From positions 1-64,000 of the forward strand of contig CAJQOL010000033.1 in NCBI GenBank assembly GCA_905479925.1: a DNA stretch of 64,000 bases, written 5' to 3'. Under the pieces are notes generated by a model that was given only the letters and a program-made list of their open reading frames with translations, was not told where the DNA came from and searched no databases. Below, piece by piece: positions 17,813 through 27,993 of the stretch (position 1 is the first letter of the stretch; each line of letters starts with the position of its first letter). A program made the position numbers and the translations under genes. The DNA is from an uncultured Kangiellaceae bacterium. Its GTDB lineage: Bacteria > Pseudomonadota > Gammaproteobacteria > Enterobacterales > Kangiellaceae.

Positions 17813-19188
17813 TTGTTGGAGCCTTCTATTTTGGTTTTCCACTGATTAGCTTTTTTTATTAATGAACGAGAATCTATGCTTGTGAGTTCGCGGTCATTTA
17901 ACAGTTGTTTTCCTGCAACCCAAACATGCTTTATCTGTTCTCGTGATGCTGCATAGGCTATCTGAGATACTGGGTTATATACGGGAGTGGTTTCTATTTG
18001 GTTTAAGTCAATAGCAATAAGGTCGGCCTGTTTACCAATTTCGATTGAGCCGAGGTTGCTGTCGAGGCCTAACGCTTTCGCTCCTCCCATAGTCGCACTA
18101 TAGAGCGCTTGGTAGGCGGGGAAAGCCTCAGCATTACCTGTGTGCACTTTGGCTAGTAGTGCGGCTGATTGAAGCTCTGCGAGCATATCTAAGTCATTAT
18201 TACTCGCACTACCGTCGCTACCAATGGCTATGTTAACCCCTGCATCGACTAGTTTTTGAGTTGGGCAAATTCCACTGGCGAGTTTCATATTTGACTGCGG
18301 ACAATGGATAACATGGCAGCCAGACTCAGCAAGCCAAGTTATTTCTTGGTCGTTCAGCTCAGTCATGTGCACTGCATTTAACTGCGGATTGAGTAAACCA
18401 ATCTCTTTCAATTCTTCTACTGGCCGTATTCCATTTAACTTGAGGTATTGCGAGGTTTCCTCAATGGTTTCGTGTAAATGAATATGAATATTCATAGAAA
18501 GCTCAAAGCTAATTGTATTTAGGCGTTCTAATGTAGCTTTGCTTACCGTATAGGGCGCGTGGGGCGCAAAGCTAAAGGACAGTTTTTCATCGTGCTTAAA
18601 TTGGTCAAATACCGCTAAACCCTTGCTGATACACTCGTCGGCATTTCTTGCCCAAACGGTTTCACTATCTACAACCATTAAGCCAATATTCGCTCTTATA
18701 CCGCATTTTTGAACAGCCTTCGCAATTTGATCAGGCATAAAGTACATATCCTGAAAACAGGTGGTGCCACTTCGAAGCATTTCTGCAATGGCTAACTGCG
18801 TTCCTAGCTGGACGAAATCATCATCAACAAATTTTGCTTCACAGGGCCAAATAGCGGTTTCGAGCCATACATGTAACGAAAGGTCATCCGAGTAACCTTT
18901 TAACAGGTTCATCGCTGCATGAGTATGAGCGTTTATGAATCCGGGCATTACCGCCATACCCTCTAAATCGATGACTTCTAATTCAGGGTATTTATTTTGA
19001 GCCAGCTGGCTAGCAAGAACGTCAATGATTTCTTCGTTTCTGATAACCACGGATTGCTCTTCTAGCCACATTGGGCTTTCTGGGAATTTATCTGAAAGCG
19101 GAGCATCCAGCATAGGAATAAGCCAGCTGGATTTGATGATATAGCCGGTTTGATGCTGGACGGAGTTTTTTGAACGCGAAAAGGTCAT
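17809..19188 (-). CDS. mtaD: 5-methylthioadenosine/S-adenosylhomocysteine deaminase-type amidohydrolase
   Basis: This TRZ/ATZ-family metal-dependent amidohydrolase (459 residues) has the metal-binding HTH in [26 protein letters not shown], the conserved H in LNAVHMTEL, and the [14 protein letters not shown] loop with the catalytic aspartate. Family members near ubiG deaminate methylthioadenosine or S-adenosylhomocysteine in the cytosol. The ATG at 19186-19188 follows an in-frame GTG; neither has a strong ribosome-binding site. It shares a four-base overlap with ubiG. In several gammaproteobacteria this pair continues into mupP and yciK, but here the cluster ends with ubiG. Confidence 0.85.
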   Translation of the reverse strand: MTFSRSKNSVQHQTGYIIKSSWLIPMLDAPLSDKFPESPMWLEEQSVVIRNEEIIDVLASQLAQNKYPELEVIDLEGMAVMPGFINAHTHAAMNLLKGYSDDLSLHVWLETAIWPCEAKFVDDDFVQLGTQLAIAEMLRSGTTCFQDMYFMPDQIAKAVQKCGIRANIGLMVVDSETVWARNADECISKGLAVFDQFKHDEKLSFSFAPHAPYTVSKATLERLNTISFELSMNIHIHLHETIEETSQYLKLNGIRPVEELKEIGLLNPQLNAVHMTELNDQEITWLAESGCHVIHCPQSNMKLASGICPTQKLVDAGVNIAIGSDGSASNNDLDMLAELQSAALLAKVHTGNAEAFPAYQALYSATMGGAKALGLDSNLGSIEIGKQADLIAIDLNQIETTPVYNPVSQIAYAASREQIKHVWVAGKQLLNDRELTSIDSRSLIKKANQWKTKIEGSNK

Positions 19189-19215
19189 CACTAAATTTAT
19201 GAGTAGGTGTTTGTA

Positions 19216-19306
19216 TTACCTCGCATTCTACCTTTAAATCATTGACGCAAAAAGGGCTAATGCAACTCATGTCGAGTAAAAGCGAGGTAAAAAAGCGAGG
19301 TAAAAA
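19216..19306. repeat. three copies of a 9-base element in the mtaD-gyrA gap
   Basis: TTACCTCGC at 19216-19224 is the exact reverse complement of GCGAGGTAA, which occurs at 19282-19290 and again at 19295-19303. The two direct copies are 13 bases apart inside a longer repeat (AGCGAGGTAAAA). The arrangement lies just upstream of the mtaD start and could be an operator cluster; nothing in the sequence identifies the regulator. Confidence 0.5.
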
Positions 19307-19443
19307 CGAAACTTGCGCCCACCGGTTACTTGTTGTCGTAGGAGAATGCAGGTTGGTCGAGGCAGGTTCTTCGAGATAGGCCGTTGGTTATAGGCGTACT
19401 TATCGGTTTGGGTGTATAGCGATAATTCTAATATTTAGTTAGT

Positions 19444-19484
19444 TAGTTCAATAGAAGACATTATCAATGTCTGCGATTGAGCTA
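19444..19484. repeat. imperfect 19-bp inverted repeat with 3-base loop
   Basis: The arms are at 19444-19462 and 19466-19484. The inner six bases (GACATT/AATGTC) pair perfectly, the outer nine (TAGTTCAAT/ATTGAGCTA) pair with one G-T wobble, and two mismatches interrupt the middle. No T-run follows on either strand, so it is not an obvious terminator. It could be an RNA hairpin or an operator. Confidence 0.6.
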
Positions 19485-19699
19485 AATTAATTGGTAAGCG
19501 ACTAGCAGGCTATTTGCTAATCTAACGGCGAATATCATCAATGTTTATGTATTGTGGGTATTCGATTAATTTTTGACCAATACTGGTTAAAGTTTGGACA
19601 GTTTTAACGGCTAAGTTTTAGCTCTTGAGTGTTATTTGCTATGGTTTCAAACAAACTCCAAATCTACTGAAATAGTGCTGCAACTTAAGCATGGTTTTG

Positions 19700-19708
19700 T
19701 GGTATCAT
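19700..19708 (+). promoter_or_regulatory. possible extended -10 promoter for gyrA
   Basis: TGGTATCAT is a good extended -10 element about 145 bases before the gyrA start. No good -35 hexamer lies 16-18 bases upstream, which is tolerated by extended -10 promoters. Confidence 0.3.
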
Positions 19709-19852
19709 TTGCGGCCGAAAATTGCGTTCTAAATTGTATTAAAAAGAACCCAATCTTGCTATTCGTTTAGTGTTATTAAAACCACGGTCGCTATTGTGAT
19801 TTGATGGGATAAACACGTATAAAATCAATAATATAAGGAAAGATGGCCGTTT

Positions 19853-22495
19853 ATGGGTGAGTTTGCAAAAGAAGTTCTTCCGATTAACATTGAAGACGAG
19901 TTGAAGGTCTCTTATCTCGATTACGCGATGAGTGTTATTGTTGGGCGTGCTCTACCGGACGTTCGCGACGGCCTTAAGCCGGTTCATCGCCGCGTTTTAT
20001 ACGCAATGAATGTCCTTTCCAATGACTTCAATAAACCCTACAAAAAATCAGCTCGTGTAGTTGGTGATGTAATTGGTAAATACCATCCCCACGGAGATAC
20101 GGCAGTCTATGACACCATAGTACGTATGGCACAGCCATTTTCGCTGCGTTATATGCTAGTTGATGGTCAAGGTAACTTTGGTTCTGTCGATGGTGATTCT
20201 CCGGCAGCTATGCGTTATACCGAAGTAAGAATGGATAAACTCGCTCATCAGTTATTGAGTGATTTGGATAAAGAAACCGTCGATTGGGACGAAAACTATG
20301 ATGGTTCCGAAAGCGAGCCACAAGTCCTGCCTACTCGAGTACCGAACCTGCTGGTAAACGGTTCGTCTGGTATAGCGGTTGGTATGGCAACGAACATTCC
20401 CCCTCATAACATGAATGAAGTAATCGGTGCCTGCTTGGCTTTGATCGAAAACCCCGATCTAAACCTTGAGCAAATTATGGAATATATTCCAGGGCCAGAT
20501 TTTCCTACTGAGGGCATTATTAACGGCAGAGCGGGAATTCTGCAAGCCTATCAAACCGGAAAGGGCCGCATTTATATACGAGCTCGTCATCATATTGAAA
20601 CCGATGATAAGAACGGAAAAGAAAGTATTGTTGTAACCGAATTACCTTATCAAGTGAACAAAGCTCGACTAATTGAAAAAATTGCTGAGCTTGTAAAAGA
20701 TAAAAAGATTGAAGGTGTGACCGGTTTAAGGGATGAGTCCGATAAAGACGGAATGCGAATGGTAATAGAACTTCGACGTGGAGAAAATGCGGAAGTTTTA
20801 ATGAATAACCTTTATTCGCAGTCGCAAATGCAAACGGTATTCGGTATTAACATGGTTGCGTTAGAAAACCGCCAGCCGAAGCTCTTTACGCTTAAAGAAA
20901 TGCTAGAGGCATTTATTAAACATCGTAAAGAAGTTGTTATACGAAGAACCATTTTCGATTTACGCAAAGCGCGAGAAAAAGCCCATGTTTTAGAGGGGTT
21001 AGCTTTAGCTCTTGCCAATATTGACGAGGTTATTGAACTAATACGAAACGCTGCGAGCCCGTCTGAAGCAAAAGAGAAGTTAGTTGCTAGAGGCTGGGAT
21101 GCGTCAGCTATTCTAGCCATGTTGGATAGCGCAGGCTCAGACGCTTGTCGACCTGACGATCTAGAAGAACAATACGGTCTACTTGATGGTAAATATCACC
21201 TTTCTCCAGTGCAAGCCCAGGCTATTTTGGATCTTAAGCTTCATAAGCTTACTGGTTTAGAACACGAGAAAATCATCAATGATTACAAAGGGTTAATTGA
21301 GTTAATTGCGGAACTTTTAAAAGTGCTAAATAGCGTAGAGCGCTTGATGGAAGTGATTACTGAAGAATTAGTGGAAGTGAGAGATAGCTTCGGCGATGAG
21401 AGACGCACTGAGATTACTAATAGCTCAGCCGATTTATTGATTGAAGATCTAATTCCAGAAGAAGATGTGGTGGTAACACTCTCCCATGAAGGGTATGTCA
21501 AATACCAACCGCTTGCTTTGTATGAAGCGCAGCGTCGAGGTGGTAAAGGTAAATCAGCTACCAAAATGAAAGAAGAAGACTTTATAGAAAAACTTCTGGT
21601 CGTTTCGACCCATGCAACTATCTTATGTTTCTCAAGCGTTGGTAAAGTTTATTGGTTAAGAACGTTTGAACTGCCGCTAGCTAGCCGAGGTGCGCGTGGT
21701 AAACCGATTGTTAACATTTTGCCACTGGAAGAAGGCGAGCGAATTACTAGTATTTTGCAGGTAAAAGAATACAAAGAGGATGAATATGTGTTTATGGCGA
21801 CCGCTAATGGTACCGTAAAGAAAACATCACTCGAACAATTTTCGCGCCCTAGAGCTAATGGCATAATCGCATTACGTTTAGACGAGGGAGATTCGCTGAT
21901 AGGAACGGTAGTGACCGACGGAAATGACGATTTGATGTTGTTTAGTGACGCCGGAAAAGTTATTCGTTTCCATGAACAAAACGTTAGACAAATGGGACGG
22001 ACTGCTAGAGGTGTTAGAGGGATCAGAATCACCGAGGAACAGCAAGTAATTGCTCTTGTTAGAGCTGACGATGACAGCCAGATATTGACTGTAACCGAAA
22101 ATGGTTATGGAAAACGTACTAATATGACCGAACATCCAGTGCGAGGTCGTGGTGGTCAAGGTGTTATTTCAATTACCTTGAGTGAGAGAAATGGTAAAGC
22201 GATCAGTGCTGTAAGAGTAAGAGATGGCGACGAAATAATGCTGATTAGTAAAGGTGGAACATTAGTTAGAACGCGAGTTGATGAAATTCGAATTATGGGA
22301 CGAAATACTCAAGGGGTTCGCTTAATTCGCCTTCAAGAAGATGAGACGTTGGTCGGTCTGCAAAGAATCGATGAGCTTGAAACAGACGAAGATGAATCTG
22401 TCGATGCAGAGTCAGAGCCAAGTTCACCATCAGATGAAGCTGGTGAAAGTGCGAGCGGTGCTCAACAGTCAGAAGATAACGATACCGAAGAATAG
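19853..22495 (+). CDS. gyrA: DNA gyrase subunit A
   Basis: GyrA is the DNA breakage-reunion subunit that, with GyrB, introduces negative supercoils. The 880-residue protein aligns residue for residue with Escherichia coli GyrA at the N-terminus: quinolone-region positions T83 and D87 ([11 protein letters not shown]), catalytic Y122 (AAMRYTE), then the coiled-coil gate and the six-bladed C-terminal pinwheel with the GyrA-box (AQRRGGKG at about residues 562-569). It ends in a long acidic Asp/Glu/Ser tail. Threonine at 83 is normal in many gammaproteobacteria. AAGGA lies 13 bases upstream of this ATG, an unusually long spacing, with another ATG in between (see findings). serC follows after 10 bases. 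Confidence 0.98.
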   Translation: MGEFAKEVLPINIEDELKVSYLDYAMSVIVGRALPDVRDGLKPVHRRVLYAMNVLSNDFNKPYKKSARVVGDVIGKYHPHGDTAVYDTIVRMAQPFSLRYMLVDGQGNFGSVDGDSPAAMRYTEVRMDKLAHQLLSDLDKETVDWDENYDGSESEPQVLPTRVPNLLVNGSSGIAVGMATNIPPHNMNEVIGACLALIENPDLNLEQIMEYIPGPDFPTEGIINGRAGILQAYQTGKGRIYIRARHHIETDDKNGKESIVVTELPYQVNKARLIEKIAELVKDKKIEGVTGLRDESDKDGMRMVIELRRGENAEVLMNNLYSQSQMQTVFGINMVALENRQPKLFTLKEMLEAFIKHRKEVVIRRTIFDLRKAREKAHVLEGLALALANIDEVIELIRNAASPSEAKEKLVARGWDASAILAMLDSAGSDACRPDDLEEQYGLLDGKYHLSPVQAQAILDLKLHKLTGLEHEKIINDYKGLIELIAELLKVLNSVERLMEVITEELVEVRDSFGDERRTEITNSSADLLIEDLIPEEDVVVTLSHEGYVKYQPLALYEAQRRGGKGKSATKMKEEDFIEKLLVVSTHATILCFSSVGKVYWLRTFELPLASRGARGKPIVNILPLEEGERITSILQVKEYKEDEYVFMATANGTVKKTSLEQFSRPRANGIIALRLDEGDSLIGTVVTDGNDDLMLFSDAGKVIRFHEQNVRQMGRTARGVRGIRITEEQQVIALVRADDDSQILTVTENGYGKRTNMTEHPVRGRGGQGVISITLSERNGKAISAVRVRDGDEIMLISKGGTLVRTRVDEIRIMGRNTQGVRLIRLQEDETLVGLQRIDELETDEDESVDAESEPSSPSDEAGESASGAQQSEDNDTEE

Positions 22496-22505
22496 GATAG
22501 TTAAC

Positions 22506-23597
22506 GTGAACCAGCCCACGCATAATTTTTGTGCCGGTCCGGCAGCTTTGCCGCAAGCGGTATTGAAAAAAGCTCAATCTGAGCTGCTTAATTGGAATGG
22601 CCTCGGCGTATCGGTAATGGAAATTAGCCATCGCTCGGCTGAGTTTCAAGCATTAGCGGAGCAGGCGGAAGCTAATTTTCGCGAGTTATTAGGCATTAGT
22701 GATGAGTATGCAGTGTTATTCTTGCATGGTGGGGCGACGCTGCAGTTTTCTAATATTCCGATGACACTGTTAGCGCCGGGGTCTAAAGCTGAATACCTAT
22801 GTAATGGCGTTTGGTCGAGCAAAGCTGCTAAAGAAGCCGCTAGATATGGAACCATCAGAGCGGTTGATATGCTCAATATCGATGAACAGGGAAACCGGTC
22901 GCTAAAGGACTTTTCTGAGGTTACTCGCCCGTCAAATCCTGTGTATACCCATTTTACGCCGAATGAAACCATTGAAGGGCTGCGTTACGCACGCGTGCCG
23001 GAAACTTCGGGTCCAGTAATTGCCGATTTGTCATCCTGTATTTTGAGTGAACAGATTGACATCAATGAATATGATTTAATTTATGCGGGAGCGCAAAAAA
23101 ACATTGGTCCGGCGGGAATGACTATCGTTGTTGTTCGTAAGGATTTATTTGAACAAATGCACTTTGAGCGCTCACCTTCGGTTTTTAATTATCAACGCCA
23201 AGCTGAACAAGGCTCAATGATTAATACCCCTGCAACTTATTCTTGGTATTTAGCTAGTCTAGTATTTGAGTGGTTAAAGGAGCAAGGAGGCGTGTCAGCC
23301 ATGGAATCCCTAGCGATTGAAAAATCTGACTTGCTTTATCAATGTGTTGATGAAGATGATTTTTATCGAAACCCAATTGCCAGAAAAGACCGCTCTAGAA
23401 TGAACATTCCTTTTATCTTAAAGGACGAAGCTCTTAATGAGCGTTTTCTTAATGAAGCAAAGCAGGCGGGACTCGTTGGGCTTAAGGGCCACCGAAGCGT
23501 AGGCGGTATGAGGGCTAGTTTATACAATGCTATTCCGGTTGACGGGGTTTTAGCATTAAACTCCTTTATGCGTGCCTTTAAAACTCGGTACGGTTAG
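22506..23597 (+). CDS. serC: phosphoserine aminotransferase
   Basis: SerC makes 3-phosphoserine from 3-phosphohydroxypyruvate and also acts in pyridoxal phosphate synthesis. The 363-residue protein starts with a GTG at 22506-22508, eight bases after AGGA (22494-22497), giving VNQPTHNFCAGPAALP, the standard family N-terminus. The pyridoxal phosphate lysine is in YAGAQKNIGPAG, and HGGATLQF and GGMRASLYNA are also conserved. An open frame extends upstream into gyrA but is not supported. The gene is ten bases from gyrA and precedes hisC; pheA, often between serC and hisC, is absent here. Confidence 0.96.
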   Translation: MNQPTHNFCAGPAALPQAVLKKAQSELLNWNGLGVSVMEISHRSAEFQALAEQAEANFRELLGISDEYAVLFLHGGATLQFSNIPMTLLAPGSKAEYLCNGVWSSKAAKEAARYGTIRAVDMLNIDEQGNRSLKDFSEVTRPSNPVYTHFTPNETIEGLRYARVPETSGPVIADLSSCILSEQIDINEYDLIYAGAQKNIGPAGMTIVVVRKDLFEQMHFERSPSVFNYQRQAEQGSMINTPATYSWYLASLVFEWLKEQGGVSAMESLAIEKSDLLYQCVDEDDFYRNPIARKDRSRMNIPFILKDEALNERFLNEAKQAGLVGLKGHRSVGGMRASLYNAIPVDGVLALNSFMRAFKTRYG

Positions 23598-23718
23598 ATT
23601 CGCCATATTGTTTAACAATACCGTAAATCCGTTATTCTAAATATCAAAATAATTGTTGTCGGCTCGGCGAATTGAAGATCTGACCGGCAACATCATAGTA
23701 CTTAATGCAGGTGAAAAA

Positions 23719-24816
23719 ATGTCTTGTGATTATATAGAGTTAGCCAATCCGGGCGTACAAAAGCTACATCCTTACCAAGCGGGTAAACCCGTTAGCGAGC
23801 TTGAAAGGGAGTTAGGCATAACTAATATTGTTAAGCTAGCGAGCAATGAAAATCCCATCGGTATGAGCGGTTTAGTTAGAAAAGCGCTAGAGAAGGAATA
23901 TGTCGATGGCTGTCGTTATCCTGATGCGAATGGTCACTATTTAAAAGCCGCCTTGAGTGAAAAGTTGGCTGTATTGCCTTCTCAAATTACGCTAGGGAAT
24001 GGTTCGAACGATGTTTTGGAGATGATCGCAAAGGTTTACGTGCAAAGTCACCATGAAGTTATTTTTTCGGAGCATGCGTTCTGTGTTTATCCAATTGTTG
24101 CACAATCGTTAGGAGCTAAACTAGTCGAGGTCCCAGCTAAAGATTACGGTAACGATTTAGATGCGATATTGGCGGCGATTACTGAAAAAACTAAAATGAT
24201 CTTTATTGCCAATCCAAATAACCCAACCGGTACATGGTTAGGTGCGGAACCTTTAAAGAGTTTTATACAGAAAGTTCCCCAAAATGTAATTGTAGTGGTT
24301 GATGAGGCCTATACAGAATATGTTACCGATGGCTCTATTCCTAACACGATTGAATGGTTATCTGAGTTTGATAACTTAGTGGTTACTCGAACCTATTCTA
24401 AAGCCTATGGTTTAGCTGCATTGAGGTTAGGTTACGCGGTATCCAGCGAAGCAATCTGTGGTCTTATGAACCGTTTGCGGCAGCCGTTTAATGTCAACAG
24501 CTTTGCCTTAGCGGCAGGTATTGCCGTCATGGAAGATCATGCCTATTTACAGAAAGCAATTGAAGTTAATAAAAGTGGTATGCAACAGCTTGTTTCAAAT
24601 TGTGAGTCTTTAGGGCTTTCGTATATACCTTCTGCAGGTAATTTCTTAACCGTTGATATGGGTCAAAATGCAATGCCCATTTACGAAAAGTTATTGCGAA
24701 AAGGTGTGATCGTTCGGCCTGTTGCAAATTACAATATGCCAAATCACTTGAGAATAAGTATTGGGTTGGAACTAGAGAACCAAAAATATATCGACTCTAT
24801 TAATACAATTCTATAA
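23719..24816 (+). CDS. hisC: histidinol-phosphate aminotransferase
   Basis: HisC converts imidazole acetol phosphate to histidinol phosphate; the paralogue in this genomic position often also serves aromatic amino-acid synthesis. The protein (365 residues) has the family N-terminus ANPGVQKLHPYQAGKP, KLASNENP, the NPNNPTGTW motif, VVDEAYTEY and the PLP lysine in RTYSKAYGLAALRLGY. AGGTG five bases before the ATG at 23719-23721 fixes the start; an upstream in-frame TTG is not needed. It sits between serC and cmk on the same strand, in the place where a pheA-hisC-aroA block is found in pseudomonads. Confidence 0.94.
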   Translation: MSCDYIELANPGVQKLHPYQAGKPVSELERELGITNIVKLASNENPIGMSGLVRKALEKEYVDGCRYPDANGHYLKAALSEKLAVLPSQITLGNGSNDVLEMIAKVYVQSHHEVIFSEHAFCVYPIVAQSLGAKLVEVPAKDYGNDLDAILAAITEKTKMIFIANPNNPTGTWLGAEPLKSFIQKVPQNVIVVVDEAYTEYVTDGSIPNTIEWLSEFDNLVVTRTYSKAYGLAALRLGYAVSSEAICGLMNRLRQPFNVNSFALAAGIAVMEDHAYLQKAIEVNKSGMQQLVSNCESLGLSYIPSAGNFLTVDMGQNAMPIYEKLLRKGVIVRPVANYNMPNHLRISIGLELENQKYIDSINTIL

Positions 24817-24870
24817 TCGCTTTACGCTACTTTATCCTATGAAACTATTGCATTAAGAGTTTTGGTCGCA

Positions 24871-25578
24871 ATGAAAAACATTATTACCATAGACGGTCCT
24901 TCTGGTGCGGGAAAAGGGACTATTACCCAGTTGGTTGCCGAGCGTTTAGGTTGGCATATATTGGATAGCGGGGCACTTTATCGCATATTGGGTGTGGCTG
25001 CGAAAAACCAAGGATTGCTGCTGTCAGATACTATCGATACCGATGTAGCTGATCAAGTCACTCATTTAGCAAGACACCTGGATGTCGAGTTTCAATTAAA
25101 TACTACTAACGGTGAGGTTGAACCCTACCTCTCTGGACAAAATTTAGCGAAGGAGATTAGAACCGATGAGGCAGGCCAAGCGGCGTCTCAAGTGGCCGCT
25201 ATTCCTTCGGTAAGGGATGCGCTTTTGGCGCGTCAACGAGATTTTTACCAGCAACCTGGATTGGTTGCTGATGGCCGCGATATGGGTACTATCGTATTTG
25301 ACGACGCGCCAGTTAAAATTTTTCTGACCGCAAGTGCCGAATGTCGAGCTGAAAGACGTTATCAACAGTTGATAAATAAAGGGGTTGGTGCTAATATGCG
25401 CGCGCTTTTGAAGAGCATACAAGCTCGCGATGAGCGAGATCGAACGCGTTCTGTGGCCCCTTTGGTACCCGCAGTTGACGCTTTTGTTGTTGATAGTTCT
25501 TCACTTGATATACAACAAGTATTGAGTCAAGTTCTTGTTTATATTGAAAAAAAGCTCCCAGGCAATCATCTAGACTAA
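24871..25578 (+). CDS. cmk: cytidylate kinase
   Basis: Cmk phosphorylates CMP and dCMP using ATP. The 235-residue protein has the P-loop GPSGAGKGT at residues 9-17, the NMP-binding LDSGALYR motif, DGRDMGTIVFDDA and the lid ERRYQQL with RDERDRTRS. The ATG at 24871-24873 is nine bases inside a TTG-started frame and gives the normal MKNIITIDGPSG N-terminus; the ribosome-binding site is weak. rpsA follows, the usual pairing in proteobacteria. aroA, commonly upstream of cmk, is not present. Confidence 0.96.
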   Translation: MKNIITIDGPSGAGKGTITQLVAERLGWHILDSGALYRILGVAAKNQGLLLSDTIDTDVADQVTHLARHLDVEFQLNTTNGEVEPYLSGQNLAKEIRTDEAGQAASQVAAIPSVRDALLARQRDFYQQPGLVADGRDMGTIVFDDAPVKIFLTASAECRAERRYQQLINKGVGANMRALLKSIQARDERDRTRSVAPLVPAVDAFVVDSSSLDIQQVLSQVLVYIEKKLPGNHLD

Positions 25579-25689
25579 GTCGAAACGTTAATCGTTTTTC
25601 TGGTCTAAATTTTGTCTAAAGACATAGAGGCCGGAAAGTGAGGATTTGCCTCCTTAAACCCTTTTTGTCCCAAAAATATCAAATTTTTT

Positions 25690-25711
25690 GCTAATTAATG
25701 GATTAATTGGC
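25690..25711 (+). repeat. hairpin in the rpsA leader
   Basis: GCTAATTAAT (25690-25699) and ATTAATTGGC (25702-25711) can form a stem of ten pairs with one G-T wobble and a two-base gap. It lies about 100 bases before the rpsA start. The E. coli rpsA leader folds into hairpins used for S1 autoregulation; whether this one does the same is inference. Confidence 0.35.
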
Positions 25712-25811
25712 TTTTATTAATAATCCCGAAATAACCGGACGTTTTTTTGGAGTTTGTAACTACGCATCAATTAGTGTTCTTTTGCTAATGATGTATTTTA
25801 GGTAAATAGAG

Positions 25812-27485
25812 ATGAGCGAGAATTTCGCAGAGTTATTTGAACAGAGTATTAAAGAAACTGAAATGCGCCCAGGTGCGATTGTATCAGGAACCGTTGTTGC
25901 TATTGATAGCGAAACTGTCACTGTTAATGCTGGACTTAAGTCTGAAGGCGTTATTTCAATTAGTCAGTTTTTAAATGAGAAAGGTGAAGTTGAAGTTGAA
26001 ATCGGTGATGCTGTTGATGTTGCACTTGACGCGATTGAAGATGGTTACGGTACAACTCAATTATCACGCGAAAAAGCTAAGCGTTTTGCTACTTGGGTTG
26101 AGTTGGAAAAAGCCTGTGAAGCTGCTGAAACGGTTATCGGTGTTATCACTGGAAAAGTTAAAGGTGGATTCACTGTTGAGATTAAGGACGTTCGTGCGTT
26201 CCTTCCAGGCTCATTAGTTGATGTTCGCCCTGTTCGCGACACCGCGCATCTTGAAGGTAAAGACCTAGAATTTAAAGTTATCAAACTTGACCAAAAGCGT
26301 AACAACGTTGTTGTTTCTCGTCGAAGCGTTATTGAAGCTGAAAACTCAGCGGAGCGTGAAGAGTTACTAGAAAAACTAGAAGAAGGCGCAGTAGCTAAAG
26401 GTATCGTTAAGAACCTTACTGATTACGGAGCGTTTGTTGACCTAGGTGGCGTTGACGGATTACTGCATATCACTGATATGGCGTGGAAACGTGTTAAGCA
26501 CCCATCTGAAGTTGTACAGGTTGGTGATGAGATTGATGTTAAAGTACTTAAATATGACCGTGAGCGTTCACGTGTATCATTAGGTATTAAGCAGTTAGGT
26601 GAAGATCCTTGGGCTGACCTAAACCGTCGTTACCCAGAGGGAGCACGTTTATTTGGTCGTGTTACTAACTTAACTGATTACGGTTGTTTCGTTGAAATTG
26701 AAGAAGGCGTTGAAGGTCTTGTTCATGTTTCTGAGATGGATTGGACTAACAAAAACATTCACCCAAGCAAAGTTGTTAACTTAGGTGACGAAGTTGAAGT
26801 TATGGTTCTTGATATCGACGAAGAACGTCGTCGAATTTCTCTAGGTCTTAAGCAGTGTATTGCTAACCCATGGAGCGAATTCGCTGGTAAATACAACAAG
26901 AACGATAAAGTTACTGGTAATATTAAGTCGATTACAGACTTCGGTATCTTTATTGGTCTAGAAGGCGGAATTGACGGACTTGTTCACTTATCTGACATTT
27001 CTTGGTCACTAACTGGTGAAGAAGCAGTTAGAGATTTCAATAAAGGTGACGAAGTTGAAGCGGTTGTTCTTTCTGTTGATGCAGAGAGAGAGAGAATTTC
27101 TCTTGGAATTAAACAAGTTGAATCTGACCCGTTTGCTCAGTTTATCGCTGAAAATGCAAAAGGCACAATTGTTACTGGTACAGTAATCAGTGTTGACGCG
27201 AAAGGTGCACGTATCTCTCTAGGTGAAAATATAGAAGGATACTTGAGAGCGGCTGAGATTAGTGAAGAACGTGTTGATGACGCTGCTAAGCATTTCAAAG
27301 AGGGTGATACTGTAGAAGCTAAGTTTACTGCCGTAGACAAGAAAAATCGTGGTATCACATTGTCTATTAAAGCGAAGTACAAGCAAGAAGAAGCTGAAGC
27401 TGTTGCAGAGTTTAGCAAAGACGAAGATTCAAATGCACCAGCGACTCTAGGTGATTTGTTGAAAGAGCAGTTAGACCAAGAATAA
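25812..27485 (+). CDS. rpsA: 30S ribosomal protein S1
   Basis: S1 binds mRNA on the small ribosomal subunit. The 557-residue protein has the full gammaproteobacterial set of six S1 repeats (roughly residues 21-87, 105-171, 192-260, 277-347, 364-434, 451-520); the last four are the clear RNA-binding type, with [35 protein letters not shown] and related phrases. Codon use is strongly biased, as expected for a highly expressed gene. It follows cmk after 233 bases and is closed by a Rho-independent terminator. Confidence 0.98.
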   Translation: MSENFAELFEQSIKETEMRPGAIVSGTVVAIDSETVTVNAGLKSEGVISISQFLNEKGEVEVEIGDAVDVALDAIEDGYGTTQLSREKAKRFATWVELEKACEAAETVIGVITGKVKGGFTVEIKDVRAFLPGSLVDVRPVRDTAHLEGKDLEFKVIKLDQKRNNVVVSRRSVIEAENSAEREELLEKLEEGAVAKGIVKNLTDYGAFVDLGGVDGLLHITDMAWKRVKHPSEVVQVGDEIDVKVLKYDRERSRVSLGIKQLGEDPWADLNRRYPEGARLFGRVTNLTDYGCFVEIEEGVEGLVHVSEMDWTNKNIHPSKVVNLGDEVEVMVLDIDEERRRISLGLKQCIANPWSEFAGKYNKNDKVTGNIKSITDFGIFIGLEGGIDGLVHLSDISWSLTGEEAVRDFNKGDEVEAVVLSVDAERERISLGIKQVESDPFAQFIAENAKGTIVTGTVISVDAKGARISLGENIEGYLRAAEISEERVDDAAKHFKEGDTVEAKFTAVDKKNRGITLSIKAKYKQEEAEAVAEFSKDEDSNAPATLGDLLKEQLDQE

Positions 27486-27528
27486 TAGCTTCATGCAAAT
27501 TTGAAACTAAAACTCTTAGTTTAAGCTT

Positions 27529-27569
27529 AAAAAATGTCCTTAATCTATTGATTTTGGACATTTTTTTTT
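27529..27569 (+). terminator. Rho-independent terminator after rpsA
   Basis: AAAAAATGTCC (27529-27539) pairs with GGACATTTTTT after a 16-base loop, and the stem runs into a nine-T tract ending at 27569. It lies 44 bases after the rpsA stop codon. Confidence 0.85.
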
Positions 27570-27643
27570 GCTTTTTATAATTAAATTGACTAAGGTATCA
27601 AGTAAGGTTTATTGGCTTTTAAAACGTGTAAAGGAAAGGCTTA

Positions 27644-27937
27644 ATGACAAAGTCTGAGTTGATCGAAAAACTAGCGGCGCGTCAAACACAGTTGTCGCTA
27701 AAAGATGTAGAGCTTGTAGTAAAGAGCTTGCTAGAGCATATGGCTCAATCACTCGCGCAGGGCGAGAGAATCGAAATACGTGGTTTTGGAAGTTTTTCGC
27801 TGCATTATCGCGCCCCTAGAGTAGGACGTAACCCGAAAACGGGTCAGTCTGTTGAACTTGAAGGAAAATATGTTCCTCACTTTAAGCCAGGTAAAGAGTT
27901 GAGAGATCGTGTTAATGCTAGTATTCAAGATGACTAA
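27644..27937 (+). CDS. ihfB: integration host factor subunit beta
   Basis: IHF bends DNA as an alpha/beta heterodimer and assists recombination, replication and transcription. The 97-residue protein shows the HU/IHF fold with the signature [21 protein letters not shown] at residues 46-66, whose proline-tipped arm intercalates DNA, and [12 protein letters not shown] at the end. AAGG lies about eight bases before the ATG. It has its own terminator. The order rpsA-ihfB-lapA-lapB-pyrF is the standard gammaproteobacterial arrangement. Confidence 0.97.
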   Translation: MTKSELIEKLAARQTQLSLKDVELVVKSLLEHMAQSLAQGERIEIRGFGSFSLHYRAPRVGRNPKTGQSVELEGKYVPHFKPGKELRDRVNASIQDD

Positions 27938-27963
27938 CTAGTGCATTGTAATTAAAGTATTTG

Positions 27964-27993
27964 AAAGGCTTATCCTCGGATAAGCCTTTTTTT
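27964..27993 (+). terminator. Rho-independent terminator after ihfB
   Basis: AAAGGCTTATC (27964-27974) pairs perfectly with GATAAGCCTTT (27979-27989) around a CCTCGG-type tight loop and is followed by a T tract to 27993. Confidence 0.92.

Larger units (their letters stand above)
19189..19852. other. long noncoding region between mtaD and gyrA
   Basis: About 660 bases separate these divergent genes and I see no supportable protein gene here. The stretch contains a 9-base element in inverted and direct copies near the mtaD side (19216-19303), a long imperfect inverted repeat (19444-19484) and a possible extended -10 promoter for gyrA (19700-19708). Confidence 0.7.

Noticed and set aside
20099-20101. 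Threonine at GyrA position 83 as a quinolone resistance mutation
   Set aside because: Threonine is the normal residue here in many gammaproteobacteria such as Pseudomonas; it does not show resistance.
21649-22032. Long minus-strand open frame inside gyrA
   Set aside because: It is antisense to a highly conserved gene and reflects codon composition only; similar shadows occur inside rpsA and smc.
22341-22505. N-terminal extension of serC into gyrA
   Set aside because: GTG at 22506 with AGGA eight bases upstream gives the standard SerC N-terminus; the extension overlaps gyrA coding sequence and resembles no protein.
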